From contig CALRGV010000004.1 of NCBI GenBank assembly GCA_943358175.1, positions 43,098 to 107,097 on the forward strand: DNA of 64,000 nt. The letters run 5' to 3'. The notes under the pieces are model-generated. The model did not search any database. It saw only the letters and a list, made by a program, of their open reading frames with translations, and was not told the DNA's origin. The DNA is from Candidatus Peribacteria bacterium (GTDB lineage: Bacteria > Patescibacteriota > Gracilibacteria > UBA1369 > LOWO2-01-FULL-3). Shown one piece after another: positions 17,875-27,392 of this stretch. A program made the position numbers and the translations under genes. Each line of letters starts with the position of its first letter. Position 1 is the first letter of the stretch.

Positions 17875-18687
17875 ATGACTTTTCTAGATGCTGCCATTCT
17901 GGGTGCTTTGCAGGGTGTTACTGAGTTTTTGCCTATTTCTTCGAGTGGACATCTGATTTTGGCGGAGAAATTTTTGAAATTGGATGTGGAGGGTTTGAAA
18001 ACTTTTGATGTGATGCTTAACTTGGGGACACTTTTGGCGGTGCTGATTTATTTTTGGAAGGAAGTGTCGGGGATGCTGGTGGCGCTGTGGAAATTTGTGA
18101 CGAGAAAATTGCCGGCGAATGATCCTTATGCAAAATTGATTGTATATCTGATTATTGGCACTATTCCGGCGGTGGTTCTCGGACTTTTTGGGGATACGAT
18201 TGACGCACATTTTAGAAATGCAAAATCGGTGACGGTGATGATGTTGGTGGTGGCGGGTGTATTTATCTTGGCGGAATTGTTCTACAAAAAGGTCGAGGTG
18301 AAAAAACGGGAAGTGGGCTCATGGAGACAAGCTTTGATAATTGGCATGGCCCAATCTCTGGCACTGATTCCGGGAATTTCCAGATCGGGATCTACTATTG
18401 TGGCGGGGCTTTTCCAGGGAATTGAAAGGGAAAGTGTTGCTAAATTTTCTTTCTTATTGAGCATACCGGTGATTGGCGGAGCACTGACTTTGACCGGTTT
18501 AAAAATATTTAAAGATGGGGCGGTGAACGTGGAAATTGGTCAATTACTAATAGGCTTTCTGACTTCTTTTATTTTTGGAATTTTGAGCGTTGCTTTCTTA
18601 ATGAAGTTTTTGAAAAAGCATTCGCTGGGTGTTTTCGCGGCGTACAGAATTATTTTTGCAATACTTCTTTTTAGTTATTTCCTCTAG
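17875..18687 (+). CDS. uppP: Undecaprenyl-diphosphatase
   Basis: LGALQGVTEFLPISSSGHLIL and PGISRSGSTIVAGL. Confidence 0.96.
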   Translation: MTFLDAAILGALQGVTEFLPISSSGHLILAEKFLKLDVEGLKTFDVMLNLGTLLAVLIYFWKEVSGMLVALWKFVTRKLPANDPYAKLIVYLIIGTIPAVVLGLFGDTIDAHFRNAKSVTVMMLVVAGVFILAELFYKKVEVKKREVGSWRQALIIGMAQSLALIPGISRSGSTIVAGLFQGIERESVAKFSFLLSIPVIGGALTLTGLKIFKDGAVNVEIGQLLIGFLTSFIFGILSVAFLMKFLKKHSLGVFAAYRIIFAILLFSYFL

Positions 18688-18740
18688 ACATAGGCGGCTT
18701 ATGTTTTGTATGATGGCCAAAAGCACAACTTTTTCAATTT

Positions 18741-19766
18741 ATGGGAAACATCAAAGATTACAAAATAGCGACTCTCGGCAGCCACACCGCTTTGCAAATT
18801 CTCAAAGGCGCGAAGGATGAAGGTTTTCAGACTATTTGCATTTGTGAAAAAGGTCGTGACAGACCATACATAAGTTACGGAGTGGCCGACGAAATCATGT
18901 ATGTGGATTCGTTCAAAGACTTTTTCAAAATCGAAGAGGAGCTGATTAAAAAAAATGCGATTATTATTCCGCATGGATCTTTTGTGGCCTACATAGGCGC
19001 GGATAAAGTTCCAAGCATTAAAGCGATGCACTATGGCGCGAAAGGAATTCTCGAATGGGAATCAAACCGCAACAAGGAAAGAATATGGCTTGATGATGCG
19101 AAAATAAAGATGCCAGCATTACTAAAGAGTCCGGAAGAAATTGATAGGCCGGTGATTATCAAATTTCATGGAGCTTCAGGCGGAAAAGGCTATTTCCTGG
19201 CCAACAGTCCGGCGGAATTTTACGAACGTTTCAAAATTTACGAAGGCAAGGCGGATCACAATGATTACGTAATTCAGGAATATATTGTCGGAGTACCGGT
19301 TTATACGCACTATTTTTACAGCAAATTGACCGGCGAGCTGGAAGTAATGGGCTTTGATAAACGTTATGAATCAAATGCGGATTCCATTGGCCGTATCGCC
19401 GCAAAAGATCAGGTGGATGCAGATATTCGCACGACTTATACTATTACTGGAAACGTGCCTTTGGTGGTGCGCGAATCGATTTTACCTCAAATTTTCGAGA
19501 TGGGAGACAGGGTGGTGGAATCTTCGAAAAAATTTACGGAGGGTGGGCTTTTTGGGCCGTTCTGTCTGGAAGGAATTATTGATCCGGAATTGAATTATTA
19601 TATTTTTGAAATTTCTGCGAGAATTGTGGCGGGGACGAATCCTTACGTGAATGGTTCTCCATATACTTGGCTGAGATATAACGAACCGATGAGCACGGGA
19701 CGCAGATTGGCGCGGGATATAAAAATGGCGATAGAGGGTGATAAACTCGATAAGGTGCTGGGGTAG
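18741..19766 (+). CDS. purP: Archaeal-type formate-dependent phosphoribosylaminoimidazole carboxamide ligase (PurP)
   Basis: IATLGSHTALQILKGAKDEGFQTICICEKGRDRPY...IIPHGSFVAYIGADKVPS...MGFDKRYESNADSIGRIAAKDQ...FCLEGII...FEISARIVAGTN. Confidence 0.92.
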   Translation: MGNIKDYKIATLGSHTALQILKGAKDEGFQTICICEKGRDRPYISYGVADEIMYVDSFKDFFKIEEELIKKNAIIIPHGSFVAYIGADKVPSIKAMHYGAKGILEWESNRNKERIWLDDAKIKMPALLKSPEEIDRPVIIKFHGASGGKGYFLANSPAEFYERFKIYEGKADHNDYVIQEYIVGVPVYTHYFYSKLTGELEVMGFDKRYESNADSIGRIAAKDQVDADIRTTYTITGNVPLVVRESILPQIFEMGDRVVESSKKFTEGGLFGPFCLEGIIDPELNYYIFEISARIVAGTNPYVNGSPYTWLRYNEPMSTGRRLARDIKMAIEGDKLDKVLG

Positions 19767-19836
19767 TGGCTTTTAAAATCTATTGTAATATTGCTTAATT
19801 CAATGTAGATTCAGAGTAATCACGACGAGAGGAGGT

Positions 19837-20379
19837 TCATAAGGTTTTGTCCTTATGCAATTGCCTCTCATTTTTGTATTCCAATTTATTCTTTAAATTG
19901 TTCATGAAGTCAATTTTGCCGGCAGCCACTGATTTTAGCAGTGCAGAATATTTATGAACATTCGGAATTAGTAGTTTCAAAAATTTTTCTTTACTATTTA
20001 AATACTCAAGAAGGCAATAAAAATCACCATCCCCAGTTATGATTACAGCCTGATCAAAATTTGGATATTCAATCATGGTATGCAAAACTAATTCAGCATC
20101 TATATTCCCCTTAATTTTTCCAGTTCTACTTCTTAAAATTGGCTTGAAAATCAACTTGTAACCGATTTGACTTAAAAAATCATACATTGATTTGTTTTCC
20201 TTCAAGTAACCAAGGAATAAATACGCCTCAGTGATCTTATATTTATCTTTCAAATATATTCTGAATTTTTTAAAATCCAACTTCCATCCGGAGTCCAAAA
20301 TGGCCAAATTTAAGTTTTGGCTGTCAATAAAGGCAAAATGATTACTTTTCTCCATATTATTTGTATTAAAAATAAACAA
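19837..20379 (-). CDS. NYN (PIN-like) domain protein, LabA-type
   Basis: FAFIDSQNLNLAILDSGWKLDFKKFRIYLKDKYKITEAYLFLGY...VIITGDGDFYCLLEYL. Confidence 0.88.
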   Translation of the reverse strand: MFIFNTNNMEKSNHFAFIDSQNLNLAILDSGWKLDFKKFRIYLKDKYKITEAYLFLGYLKENKSMYDFLSQIGYKLIFKPILRSRTGKIKGNIDAELVLHTMIEYPNFDQAVIITGDGDFYCLLEYLNSKEKFLKLLIPNVHKYSALLKSVAAGKIDFMNNLKNKLEYKNERQLHKDKTL

Positions 20380-20500
20380 TAAAGAACAAACTTAAAATTT
20401 TTCTAAATTAATTACGGATAGACTTGCGCGAATCTAGAAAATGTTTTGTTCACTTCTGCCCGGGCAGATCCCTCGTGACAACACGCCTTAATGAGGATTG

Positions 20501-20567
20501 CAGTTTCCCAGGAATGCGTTTTATTCTAGAATTAGGACGTTTTTTAGTCTCATTACTGAAATAAACT
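20501..20567 (-). repeat. Dispersed intergenic repeat, copy B (reverse orientation), upstream of the NYN gene
   Basis: Reverse complement GTTTATTTCAGTAATGAGACTAAAAAACGTCCTAATTCTAGAATAAAACGCATTCCTGGGAAA aligns with copies A and C. Confidence 0.75.
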
Positions 20568-20752
20568 GCCGTTTCGTTATAAAATCATTTGTGAGATTTT
20601 TTATGATTGAGATGGTTACAGATGCTATACAGCCAGGGACTTTTTAGCTCCCCTATTGGCTTAAGCAAGCCGTTTCTATTTTAATTCATGCTCGACAAAG
20701 TTGTTGGAAAATTTCCGGCTTTGCTATATAATGGGCGCATTAAACTATTCCC

Positions 20753-21886
20753 ATGAATCTAAAAGACGTTCTAAAAAAGTACGATAAGAAAAAAATCACC
20801 ATCGGTGTGCTGGGTGGTCACAGCGCCTTAGATGTGTGTCATGGAGCCACTAAATATGGTTTTGATACGGTGGTAGTGTGTCAGAAAGGGCGCGAAAAAA
20901 CTTATGAAAAATATTATCGTAGAAGAAGTGATGGGATGGGTGGGGAAAAAGGTAGCGTGGGAAATATCATTCTAGTAGATAAATTTTCAGATATCGTAAA
21001 GCCTAGCGTGCAGAATGAATTGCGCGCTTTAAACACAGTCTTTATTCACAACAGATATTTCTGGGTTTATTGCGATTTTGCGAAGATTGAAAAAGATTTC
21101 AAAGTACCTATTTTTGGCTTAAGAGAGGGTGTAAAACTGGAAGAACGCGATCATCCGAATAACCAGTATGTGCTTTTAAAGAAGGCCGGGATTCGCATTC
21201 CAAAGATTTTTAAGTCTGCAAAAGAAATTGATCGTTTGGTAATTATAAAAGTGAATGAGGCGGAACGGAGATACGAGAGAGCTTTCTTTTTTGCTAATAG
21301 CGAGAAAACATATAAAGAAGAGGGCGCAAAGAGAGTTAAATCCGGTTTGATTCGTGAAGCCGATTTAAAAAAAGCGGTGATCGAAGAATATATCGTGGGC
21401 GCTCATATTAATTTAAATTATTTCTATTCCGCTTTGACTGACGAAGTTGAATTGATGGGAACTGATACGCGTAGGCAGACGAACTTGGATGGATTTTTGA
21501 GGCTGACAGCAAAGGAACAACTCGAATTAATTGCCGGAGGATTCAGCCCAAAGATGATTGAGACAGGCCATTATGCCGTCACAATGAAAGAATCTTTGGT
21601 GGAAAAAGCTTTAGCCTTGGGCGAGAAATTCGTGAAGACGATGAAAAAGGAAGTGGCGCCAGGAATCATTGGACCATTTGCTTTGCAAGGAGCGGTGGTG
21701 GCGGAAGATGGCAAAGAAGATTTCATAATCTTTGATGTGAGCATGAGAATTCCCGGATCACCAGGGACAAAATTCACTCCATACTCAGGCTATTTATATG
21801 GCGAATCCATGAGCTATGGCGAAAGAATTGCGATGGAAATAGAAATGGCGATTGAAGAAAATAAATTAGGAGATATTTTGACTTAA
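20753..21886 (+). CDS. Second PurP-family ATP-grasp paralog
   Basis: ITIGVLGGHSALDVCHGATKYGFDTVVVCQKGREKTYEKYY...IEEYIVGAHINLNYFYSALTDEVELMGTDTRRQTNLDGFLRLTAKEQL; HGSF motif altered to HNRYF. Confidence 0.88.
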   Translation: MNLKDVLKKYDKKKITIGVLGGHSALDVCHGATKYGFDTVVVCQKGREKTYEKYYRRRSDGMGGEKGSVGNIILVDKFSDIVKPSVQNELRALNTVFIHNRYFWVYCDFAKIEKDFKVPIFGLREGVKLEERDHPNNQYVLLKKAGIRIPKIFKSAKEIDRLVIIKVNEAERRYERAFFFANSEKTYKEEGAKRVKSGLIREADLKKAVIEEYIVGAHINLNYFYSALTDEVELMGTDTRRQTNLDGFLRLTAKEQLELIAGGFSPKMIETGHYAVTMKESLVEKALALGEKFVKTMKKEVAPGIIGPFALQGAVVAEDGKEDFIIFDVSMRIPGSPGTKFTPYSGYLYGESMSYGERIAMEIEMAIEENKLGDILT

Positions 21887-21942
21887 TTGTAGCCTGAAGT
21901 TATTAGCTTCACTTATTTGAGATTTCCATATAGATTGTATGT

Positions 21943-23259
21943 ATGAAAGTGCTAATGCTGGCTGCCGGACGCAGTAAAAGGATGAAACCGATTGAGGATA
22001 AAAATTTCCTAAGTTTTCTGGGAAAGCCTTTGATTGTGCATCAATTAGAAATACTGAAAAAGGCCGGAATTAATGAAGTGATTTTAGTGGGCGGAAAACA
22101 TAATTTGGAAAAGATATCTGCGATGGCCGGGAGTTTGAAAATGAAAATAGTGGTGCGCGAGCAAAAAAACCTGGAATTGGGAATGTGTGGAGCGATTTTG
22201 GCAGCGAAGGATTTGCTGAGTGGCGAGGCGGTGATGGTTCTAAGCAGTAATGATGTGGTGGAGGTAAAGGCGTTTAAAGCTGTGATGAAGGCGGCCGCGT
22301 CAAAGGTCGGGCAGGCGGAAAGTTTTATTCTTGGCAAAAAAGTTACTACTTATTTCCCCGGCGGCTATTTGGAAACCGATAAAACCGGTTATATTAAAAA
22401 TATTGTGGAAAAACCAGAACCAGGCACCGAGCCAAGTGATCTCGTAAATCTGGTTGTGCATATTCATAAGGATGCCGACAAGCTCGTGAAATATCTAGAA
22501 AAAGCAGATAGCAAAAAAGACGATCTCTATGAGCAGGCTTTGAGCCGCATGATGAAAGATGGAGTGAAAATGCTGGCGGTGGAATACGATGGCTTCTGGC
22601 AGCCGCTGAAGTTTCCTTGGCATGTGCATAATGTTTTCAAATATCTATTTAGCCAGGCCGAGAAAAAGATTGCGAAGTCAGCACAAATTGCAAAAAGGGC
22701 TATCGTGAATGGAGAAGTGATTATTGGCGAGAACGTAAAAGTGTTTGATGGGGCTGTGATCAATGGACCATGTTATATCGGCGATGACAGCGTTGTTGCC
22801 ACAAATGCGCTGGTACGCGACAGTAATGTGGGCAAGAATTGCGTCATTGGCTTTAGTACTGAAGTGGCGAGGAGCGTGCTGGGTGACGAAGTTTGGACTC
22901 ATTCCAATTATATAGGCGATAGCGTGATTGGAAATAACGTGTCTTTTGGCGCCGGAACTGTGACTGGAAATTTGAGACTGGATGAAAAAAACGTGCAAGT
23001 TTATTACGACGGCAAAAAAATTGACGCACATACAAATAAATTTGGCGCGGTGATTGGTGATAACGTGAGAGTGGGCGTAAATACCAGCCTGATGCCGGGA
23101 GTCAGGATTGGTGGAGGTAGCTTTATCGGTGCGGGAATTGTGGTGCCGGAAGATGTGTCTGAAAATAGTTTTGTGCGTGGTGAATGGAAATTAAAAGTTT
23201 CGGAAAATCGTGAGAATATAGGTGGGATGGATAGAGGGGATTTCAAAAATAAATTATAA
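21943..23259 (+). CDS. Bifunctional sugar-1-phosphate nucleotidylyltransferase / left-handed beta-helix acyltransferase (GlmU-like)
   Basis: MLAAGRSKRMKPIEDKNFLSFLGKPLIVHQ; C-terminal hexapeptide repeats. Confidence 0.88.
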   Translation: MKVLMLAAGRSKRMKPIEDKNFLSFLGKPLIVHQLEILKKAGINEVILVGGKHNLEKISAMAGSLKMKIVVREQKNLELGMCGAILAAKDLLSGEAVMVLSSNDVVEVKAFKAVMKAAASKVGQAESFILGKKVTTYFPGGYLETDKTGYIKNIVEKPEPGTEPSDLVNLVVHIHKDADKLVKYLEKADSKKDDLYEQALSRMMKDGVKMLAVEYDGFWQPLKFPWHVHNVFKYLFSQAEKKIAKSAQIAKRAIVNGEVIIGENVKVFDGAVINGPCYIGDDSVVATNALVRDSNVGKNCVIGFSTEVARSVLGDEVWTHSNYIGDSVIGNNVSFGAGTVTGNLRLDEKNVQVYYDGKKIDAHTNKFGAVIGDNVRVGVNTSLMPGVRIGGGSFIGAGIVVPEDVSENSFVRGEWKLKVSENRENIGGMDRGDFKNKL

Positions 23260-23265
23260 AAAAAC

Positions 23266-24057
23266 ATGAAACTTTCGATAACAATCGTCAATTATAATCA
23301 GAAATATTTCCCAAAACTTTGCGTAGAGGCTTTGAGAAAGAGCAAAACCGATTTTGAATTTGAAATTATAATTTGTGATAACAACTCTACCGACGAGAGC
23401 CTGGCATATCTAAAAATGGTGGCGGGAAAGGGAGAAATTAAATTAGTGGAACCAGGTAAAAATCTGGGCTATGGTAGCGGTCATAATTTCGCAGCACGAG
23501 AAGCTAAAGGGAAATATATTTTGATTTTAAATACCGACATCACGGTCGAACACGACACCTTGCAGAAATTGGTGGATTACCTTGAGCAGCATCATGATGT
23601 TGGCATGGTGGGGCCGAAATTGATGTATCACAATGGTACGGTGCAGCAATCTTGCAGGAGGAATGCCGGCCTTTTTGATCTTTTTATTAAACGCACTTTC
23701 CTGAAAAGAATTTGGCCCTTCAAGTCTCGTTATCAGCAATATATTATGGAGGATTTTAATCATGCCAGCACGCAGAATGTGGATCTAATTACCGGCGCAT
23801 TTATGGTGATGCCAAAGAAATTATTCGATGATATTCGCGGTTTTGACGAGAGATATTTTCTCTTTATGGAGGACTTTGATTTATGTCGAAAAACTCACGA
23901 AGCGGGCTATAAAGTGGTTTATTATCCTGAAGCCGTGGCGACGCATTACCACAAAAGATTGAGCGAGGGTTCGTTCTTCAAGCTTTTGTTCAACAAAATC
24001 TCCTGGTGGCATTTGGCCAGCGCTATTAAGTATCACTGGAAGTGGAGGGGGAGATAG
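23266..24057 (+). CDS. Family 2 glycosyltransferase
   Basis: LSITIVNYNQKYFPKLCVEAL...ICDNNSTDESL...ILNTDITVE. Confidence 0.92.
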   Translation: MKLSITIVNYNQKYFPKLCVEALRKSKTDFEFEIIICDNNSTDESLAYLKMVAGKGEIKLVEPGKNLGYGSGHNFAAREAKGKYILILNTDITVEHDTLQKLVDYLEQHHDVGMVGPKLMYHNGTVQQSCRRNAGLFDLFIKRTFLKRIWPFKSRYQQYIMEDFNHASTQNVDLITGAFMVMPKKLFDDIRGFDERYFLFMEDFDLCRKTHEAGYKVVYYPEAVATHYHKRLSEGSFFKLLFNKISWWHLASAIKYHWKWRGR

Positions 24058-24081
24058 GCTTCCTGCCTACGGCAGGCAGGC

Positions 24082-24684
24082 CTAGGAAATTCTGTGATCT
24101 TGAGAGTTGCGAGCAATTTCCTTAATTACTTCAGGGTACCATTTTTTCTCAAGGGCCTGCACTTTTTCTTTGAGGGCTTCGGCTGTGTCCGCTGTGTCTA
24201 CCGGACAAGTTTTTTGGAGAATTATTTTGCCGGTATCGACGCCTTCATCGACGTAATGAATGGTCATCCCAGTTTCTTTTTCGTGAGCGGCAATGACGGC
24301 TTCGTGGACGTTTGAGCCGAAGAATTGTGGGCCGCAGAATTTTGGAATGAGGGCTGGATGAACGTTGATGATTTTGTTGGGGAATTTTTTGATGAATGGC
24401 GAGCTGAGAATACGCATGTAGCCGACGAGGACTATGAGGTCGATATTCTCGGCGGCGAGGGCGGCGGCCATTTCTTGATCGAATTCTTCGCGGGATTTAT
24501 TTTTTGGATTGATGAAAATTGTATTGTAGCCCTGTTCCTTGGCGCGTTGAAGGGCGTAGCAATTTTCTTTATTGCTTGCGACTAGAGCGAGCTCGATGCC
24601 TGGCATTTTTCCAGCCTTCATTTCATCAATTATGGCTTGAAGATCGGTACCGTTGGTGGAGGCTAAGACGGCGATTTTGAACAT
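24082..24684 (-). CDS. purN: Phosphoribosylglycinamide formyltransferase
   Basis: FKIAVLASTNGTDLQAIID...NKIINVHPALIPKFCG...GMTIHYVDEGVDTGKII. Confidence 0.94.
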   Translation of the reverse strand: MFKIAVLASTNGTDLQAIIDEMKAGKMPGIELALVASNKENCYALQRAKEQGYNTIFINPKNKSREEFDQEMAAALAAENIDLIVLVGYMRILSSPFIKKFPNKIINVHPALIPKFCGPQFFGSNVHEAVIAAHEKETGMTIHYVDEGVDTGKIILQKTCPVDTADTAEALKEKVQALEKKWYPEVIKEIARNSQDHRIS

Positions 24685-24720
24685 GTTTTTATTATATTGA
24701 AAATTTCGAAGAATTGCATC

Positions 24721-24758
24721 TTGACTTTTTGCCGTTAGTTACGTATTATTGTTACGTA
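24721..24758 (+). promoter_or_regulatory. Sigma70-like promoter with overlapping GTTACGTA direct repeats, probable VapBC autoregulatory site
   Basis: TTGACT-N17-TATTAT; GTTACGTA at 24738 and 24751. Confidence 0.6.
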
Positions 24759-24772
24759 AGTAATTAATACAT

Positions 24773-25051
24773 ATGGCTCGTATAAAACAGATTGATTTCA
24801 GAAGAGTTACTATTTCCCTTCCATCTGCTACCGTGGATAAGCTAAAAATTAATAAAAATAAAGGTGAAGTAAGCCAATATATTAATGATTTAATCGAAGA
24901 AGATATGGCCTCAACAAACGAAAAACAGGAAACTACGGAAGAATTTATTGAATCTTCAAGAAAATTTCGTGAAGAGAATGAAGCTTTTATTAAAGATAAG
25001 AGGAGTAGTTTGGAAATATTAAGAGAAATACGTTACCATGGAAAATATTAA
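24773..25051 (+). CDS. VapB-like antitoxin
   Basis: Small ORF overlapping a PIN-domain gene; RVTISLPSATVDKLKINKN DNA-binding N-terminus. Confidence 0.8.
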   Translation: MARIKQIDFRRVTISLPSATVDKLKINKNKGEVSQYINDLIEEDMASTNEKQETTEEFIESSRKFREENEAFIKDKRSSLEILREIRYHGKY

Positions 25052-25493
25052 ATTATCAGCTCGAGCAAAAAAACTAATACACACTGTAATAATCGTGGAC
25101 ACATCAGTGTTAATTAAAAATTTCATTAAAGAAGAAGATAGCGATTTCGTTGACGAATTGATAAGCCTCCATCAAAGAAAGGAACTAACATTATTATCAA
25201 CTCCACTTTTACAGTTTGAATTTTTCAACGTGCTATCTAATAAATTTAAAGATAAAGCAAGAGTACGACAGTCCCTAAAAAGGTTTTTAAGCTTCGGTAT
25301 TGGAATAATTGATGCAAAATATGGCTATCTGGAAAAAGCCATTGAAAACGCTTGCGAGGCCCGGGTTTCTTACTACGACAGCTCCTATCATGCTCTGGCA
25401 AAGGATATGGATGGCGTTTTTCTAACTGCTGATAAAAAATATTTTGATATAACTGAAAATCAAGGAAATATCTTGCTACTATCAAACCCTTGA
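25038..25493 (+). CDS. PIN-domain toxin (VapC-like)
   Basis: IVDTSVLIKNFIKEEDSDFVDEL...YYDSSYHALAKDMDGVFLTADKKYFD. Confidence 0.88.
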   Translation: MENIKLSARAKKLIHTVIIVDTSVLIKNFIKEEDSDFVDELISLHQRKELTLLSTPLLQFEFFNVLSNKFKDKARVRQSLKRFLSFGIGIIDAKYGYLEKAIENACEARVSYYDSSYHALAKDMDGVFLTADKKYFDITENQGNILLLSNP

Positions 25494-25496
25494 TCT

Positions 25497-26402
25497 CTAC
25501 AAATCCATCGGCGTAATTTTCATACCCAGTTTTCGCTTAATCATGTTGCCGGTTTTGGTGACGGCTAGGCCGCCTAGAGCTGTTTCACGGAGCTTTGGAG
25601 ACATGATTTTGGCGATGTTTTTCATGGCCAGCACCACTTCATCAAATGGAATAAAACTTTTTACACCTGCAATAGACAGATCAGATGCGCCAATAGCAAC
25701 CATGCAGCCCAAAGCATTGCGCTTGATGCACGGTACTTCTACGAGACCACCAAGCGGATCACAAGCGAGACCCAAATAGCTTTTCAGGGCCATGGCAGAA
25801 GAGTGAAAACACTGTTCAGGTGTACCACCACGCATTTCGGTAAGGCCGGCGGCAGCCATAGCTACTCCTGCACCGACTTCGGCCTGGCAACCACCTTTGG
25901 CGGCGGACAAAGTAGCCCCTTCAGCAATAATGAGACCAACGGCAGAAGCACAAAACATTCCATTCAAAAGTTTCCTTTTTCCGGCTTTGAAATGTTCAGC
26001 CGAACTGAACAAAACGCCCGGTACAACACCTGCTCCTCCAGCAGTGGGGAAAGCCACAATTCTGCCCATACAGGCATTCTGTTCACCCACAGCTACGGCG
26101 TAGGCCATAGCCCTGACCGTGACCTTGTTTCCCATCATATCGGCGGTATTTCCTAGGGCTTTGTAAATCTTGTAGGCGTCTCCCCCAACCATACCCATCT
26201 TGGACTTCTGGGTTGAATGAATCCCCTTTTTTACCGCTTCATACATAACGTCTCTGGTTTGCTTCATTTTATTGCGAACGGCGGGCATGCTTTTTCCGGA
26301 TCTTTCGGCCTCATAACGCTTGGCAATTTCGCCAATCGAAAGCTTGTGCTTGCGGCAGAGGTGGATGATGTCTTCGGCGGTGTGAAATTCGTAGATATTC
26401 AT
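25497..26402 (-). CDS. sdaAA: L-serine dehydratase, alpha subunit
   Basis: GRIVAFPTAGGAGVVPGVLFSSAEHF; GGCQAEVGAGVAMAAAGLTEMRGGTPEQ; CDPLGGLVEVPCIKRN. Confidence 0.94.
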   Translation of the reverse strand: MNIYEFHTAEDIIHLCRKHKLSIGEIAKRYEAERSGKSMPAVRNKMKQTRDVMYEAVKKGIHSTQKSKMGMVGGDAYKIYKALGNTADMMGNKVTVRAMAYAVAVGEQNACMGRIVAFPTAGGAGVVPGVLFSSAEHFKAGKRKLLNGMFCASAVGLIIAEGATLSAAKGGCQAEVGAGVAMAAAGLTEMRGGTPEQCFHSSAMALKSYLGLACDPLGGLVEVPCIKRNALGCMVAIGASDLSIAGVKSFIPFDEVVLAMKNIAKIMSPKLRETALGGLAVTKTGNMIKRKLGMKITPMDL

Positions 26403-26459
26403 GTGGTGTGGTGTTCCGCTTTGCGGAACGTTATTTTATATTAGAGCGCAAGCGCTCTG

Positions 26460-27146
26460 TCAGCTCTTCTGTAATTTAGAAAGTGACCGAATGAAATCTA
26501 TGCCCGGAGTGTTCTTTTCCAGTTCCATTACTTCCTCAACAGTGATGCGACGCCCCTCCAGGCTCAAAACGCTGAGTCTTTCATCTCTAAAAGCACTTTC
26601 AACACTTTCGACAATTTTTATTCCAAGTTTATTTATTTTTCCTTCCAAATCCTTGAGCACTTTTGGATTTTTTTGATGACAAACTACGAGAGAGAGATGC
26701 TTACCTGCCGACCCCTGGAGGTACACCTCAAATTCGTCTATTTTCACAATTTCTATCATTCCCCCACCAACGGATGAACCAATGACTGACATTTTGTTTT
26801 TACCTTTTTCAAGCACAATTTTAACAGTATTCGGATGATATTTTTCGCCCAAGTCTGTAGTGATAAATTTAAATTCCAAATGATTTTCCCGGGCAATTTT
26901 GAAAGATTCTTTGATGCGCGGATCGCTTGTTTGAAATTTCATAACGCCGGCAAGCAGGGCTAAATCGGTGGCGTGACCTTTGTAGACCTCAGCAAAAGAA
27001 CCGTGCAAATAAAAGGTCACCTTTTTTGGAGTGTGATGAAAAAGTGCTCGAGCGAATTGGCCGATCTTGCAGGCACCGGCAGTGTGTGAGCTGGAAGGCC
27101 CGACCATTATTGGTCCCGCGATGTCGAAAATTGAAAGATTCGTCAC
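26460..27146 (-). CDS. sdaAB: L-serine dehydratase, beta subunit
   Basis: SIFDIAGPIMVGPSSSHTAGACKIGQFARALF; C-terminal ACT-like region. Confidence 0.93.
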   Translation of the reverse strand: MTNLSIFDIAGPIMVGPSSSHTAGACKIGQFARALFHHTPKKVTFYLHGSFAEVYKGHATDLALLAGVMKFQTSDPRIKESFKIARENHLEFKFITTDLGEKYHPNTVKIVLEKGKNKMSVIGSSVGGGMIEIVKIDEFEVYLQGSAGKHLSLVVCHQKNPKVLKDLEGKINKLGIKIVESVESAFRDERLSVLSLEGRRITVEEVMELEKNTPGIDFIRSLSKLQKS

Positions 27147-27289
27147 TTTTAGTTGCTTTAGGAAATTGCAAACCGGTAATTTACACCAGTTTACAGAAAC
27201 CTTGAGATTTGTCCAGGGTTATTGGAATCGCTTCGCGATTGGTGTTGCTATGCCTGCTTTGGGCAGGCGCGGAAATTTGCCAGGCAAAT

Positions 27290-27308
27290 TTTACTGAACC
27301 TGATCATA
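27290..27308. repeat. 19-nt direct repeat, left copy (duplicate of the mscS 3' end)
   Basis: TTTACTGAACCTGATCATA identical to 27392-27410. Confidence 0.9.
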
Positions 27309-27320
27309 GCTTTTCTTTGT

Positions 27321-27390
27321 AGGCTCGCTTCGCTCAGCGGTGGCAAAGCCACACGCTTCGCTTCACTGCGCGCTCGCGCCGTGCGCTCGC
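27321..27390. repeat. GC-rich intergenic repeat, copy R2
   Basis: GCTCAGCGGTGGCAAAGCCACACGCTTCGCTTCACTGCGCGCTCGCGCCGTGCGCTCGC; aligns to 5525..5593. Confidence 0.65.
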
Positions 27391-27392
27391 CT

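Noticed and set aside
26413-26460. GTTCCGCTTTGCGGAAC and AGAGCGCAAGCGCTCT mini-hairpins between sdaAA and sdaAB
   Set aside because: Perfect but short; similar small hairpins occur in other gaps here and give no specific functional signal beyond ordinary intergenic hairpins.
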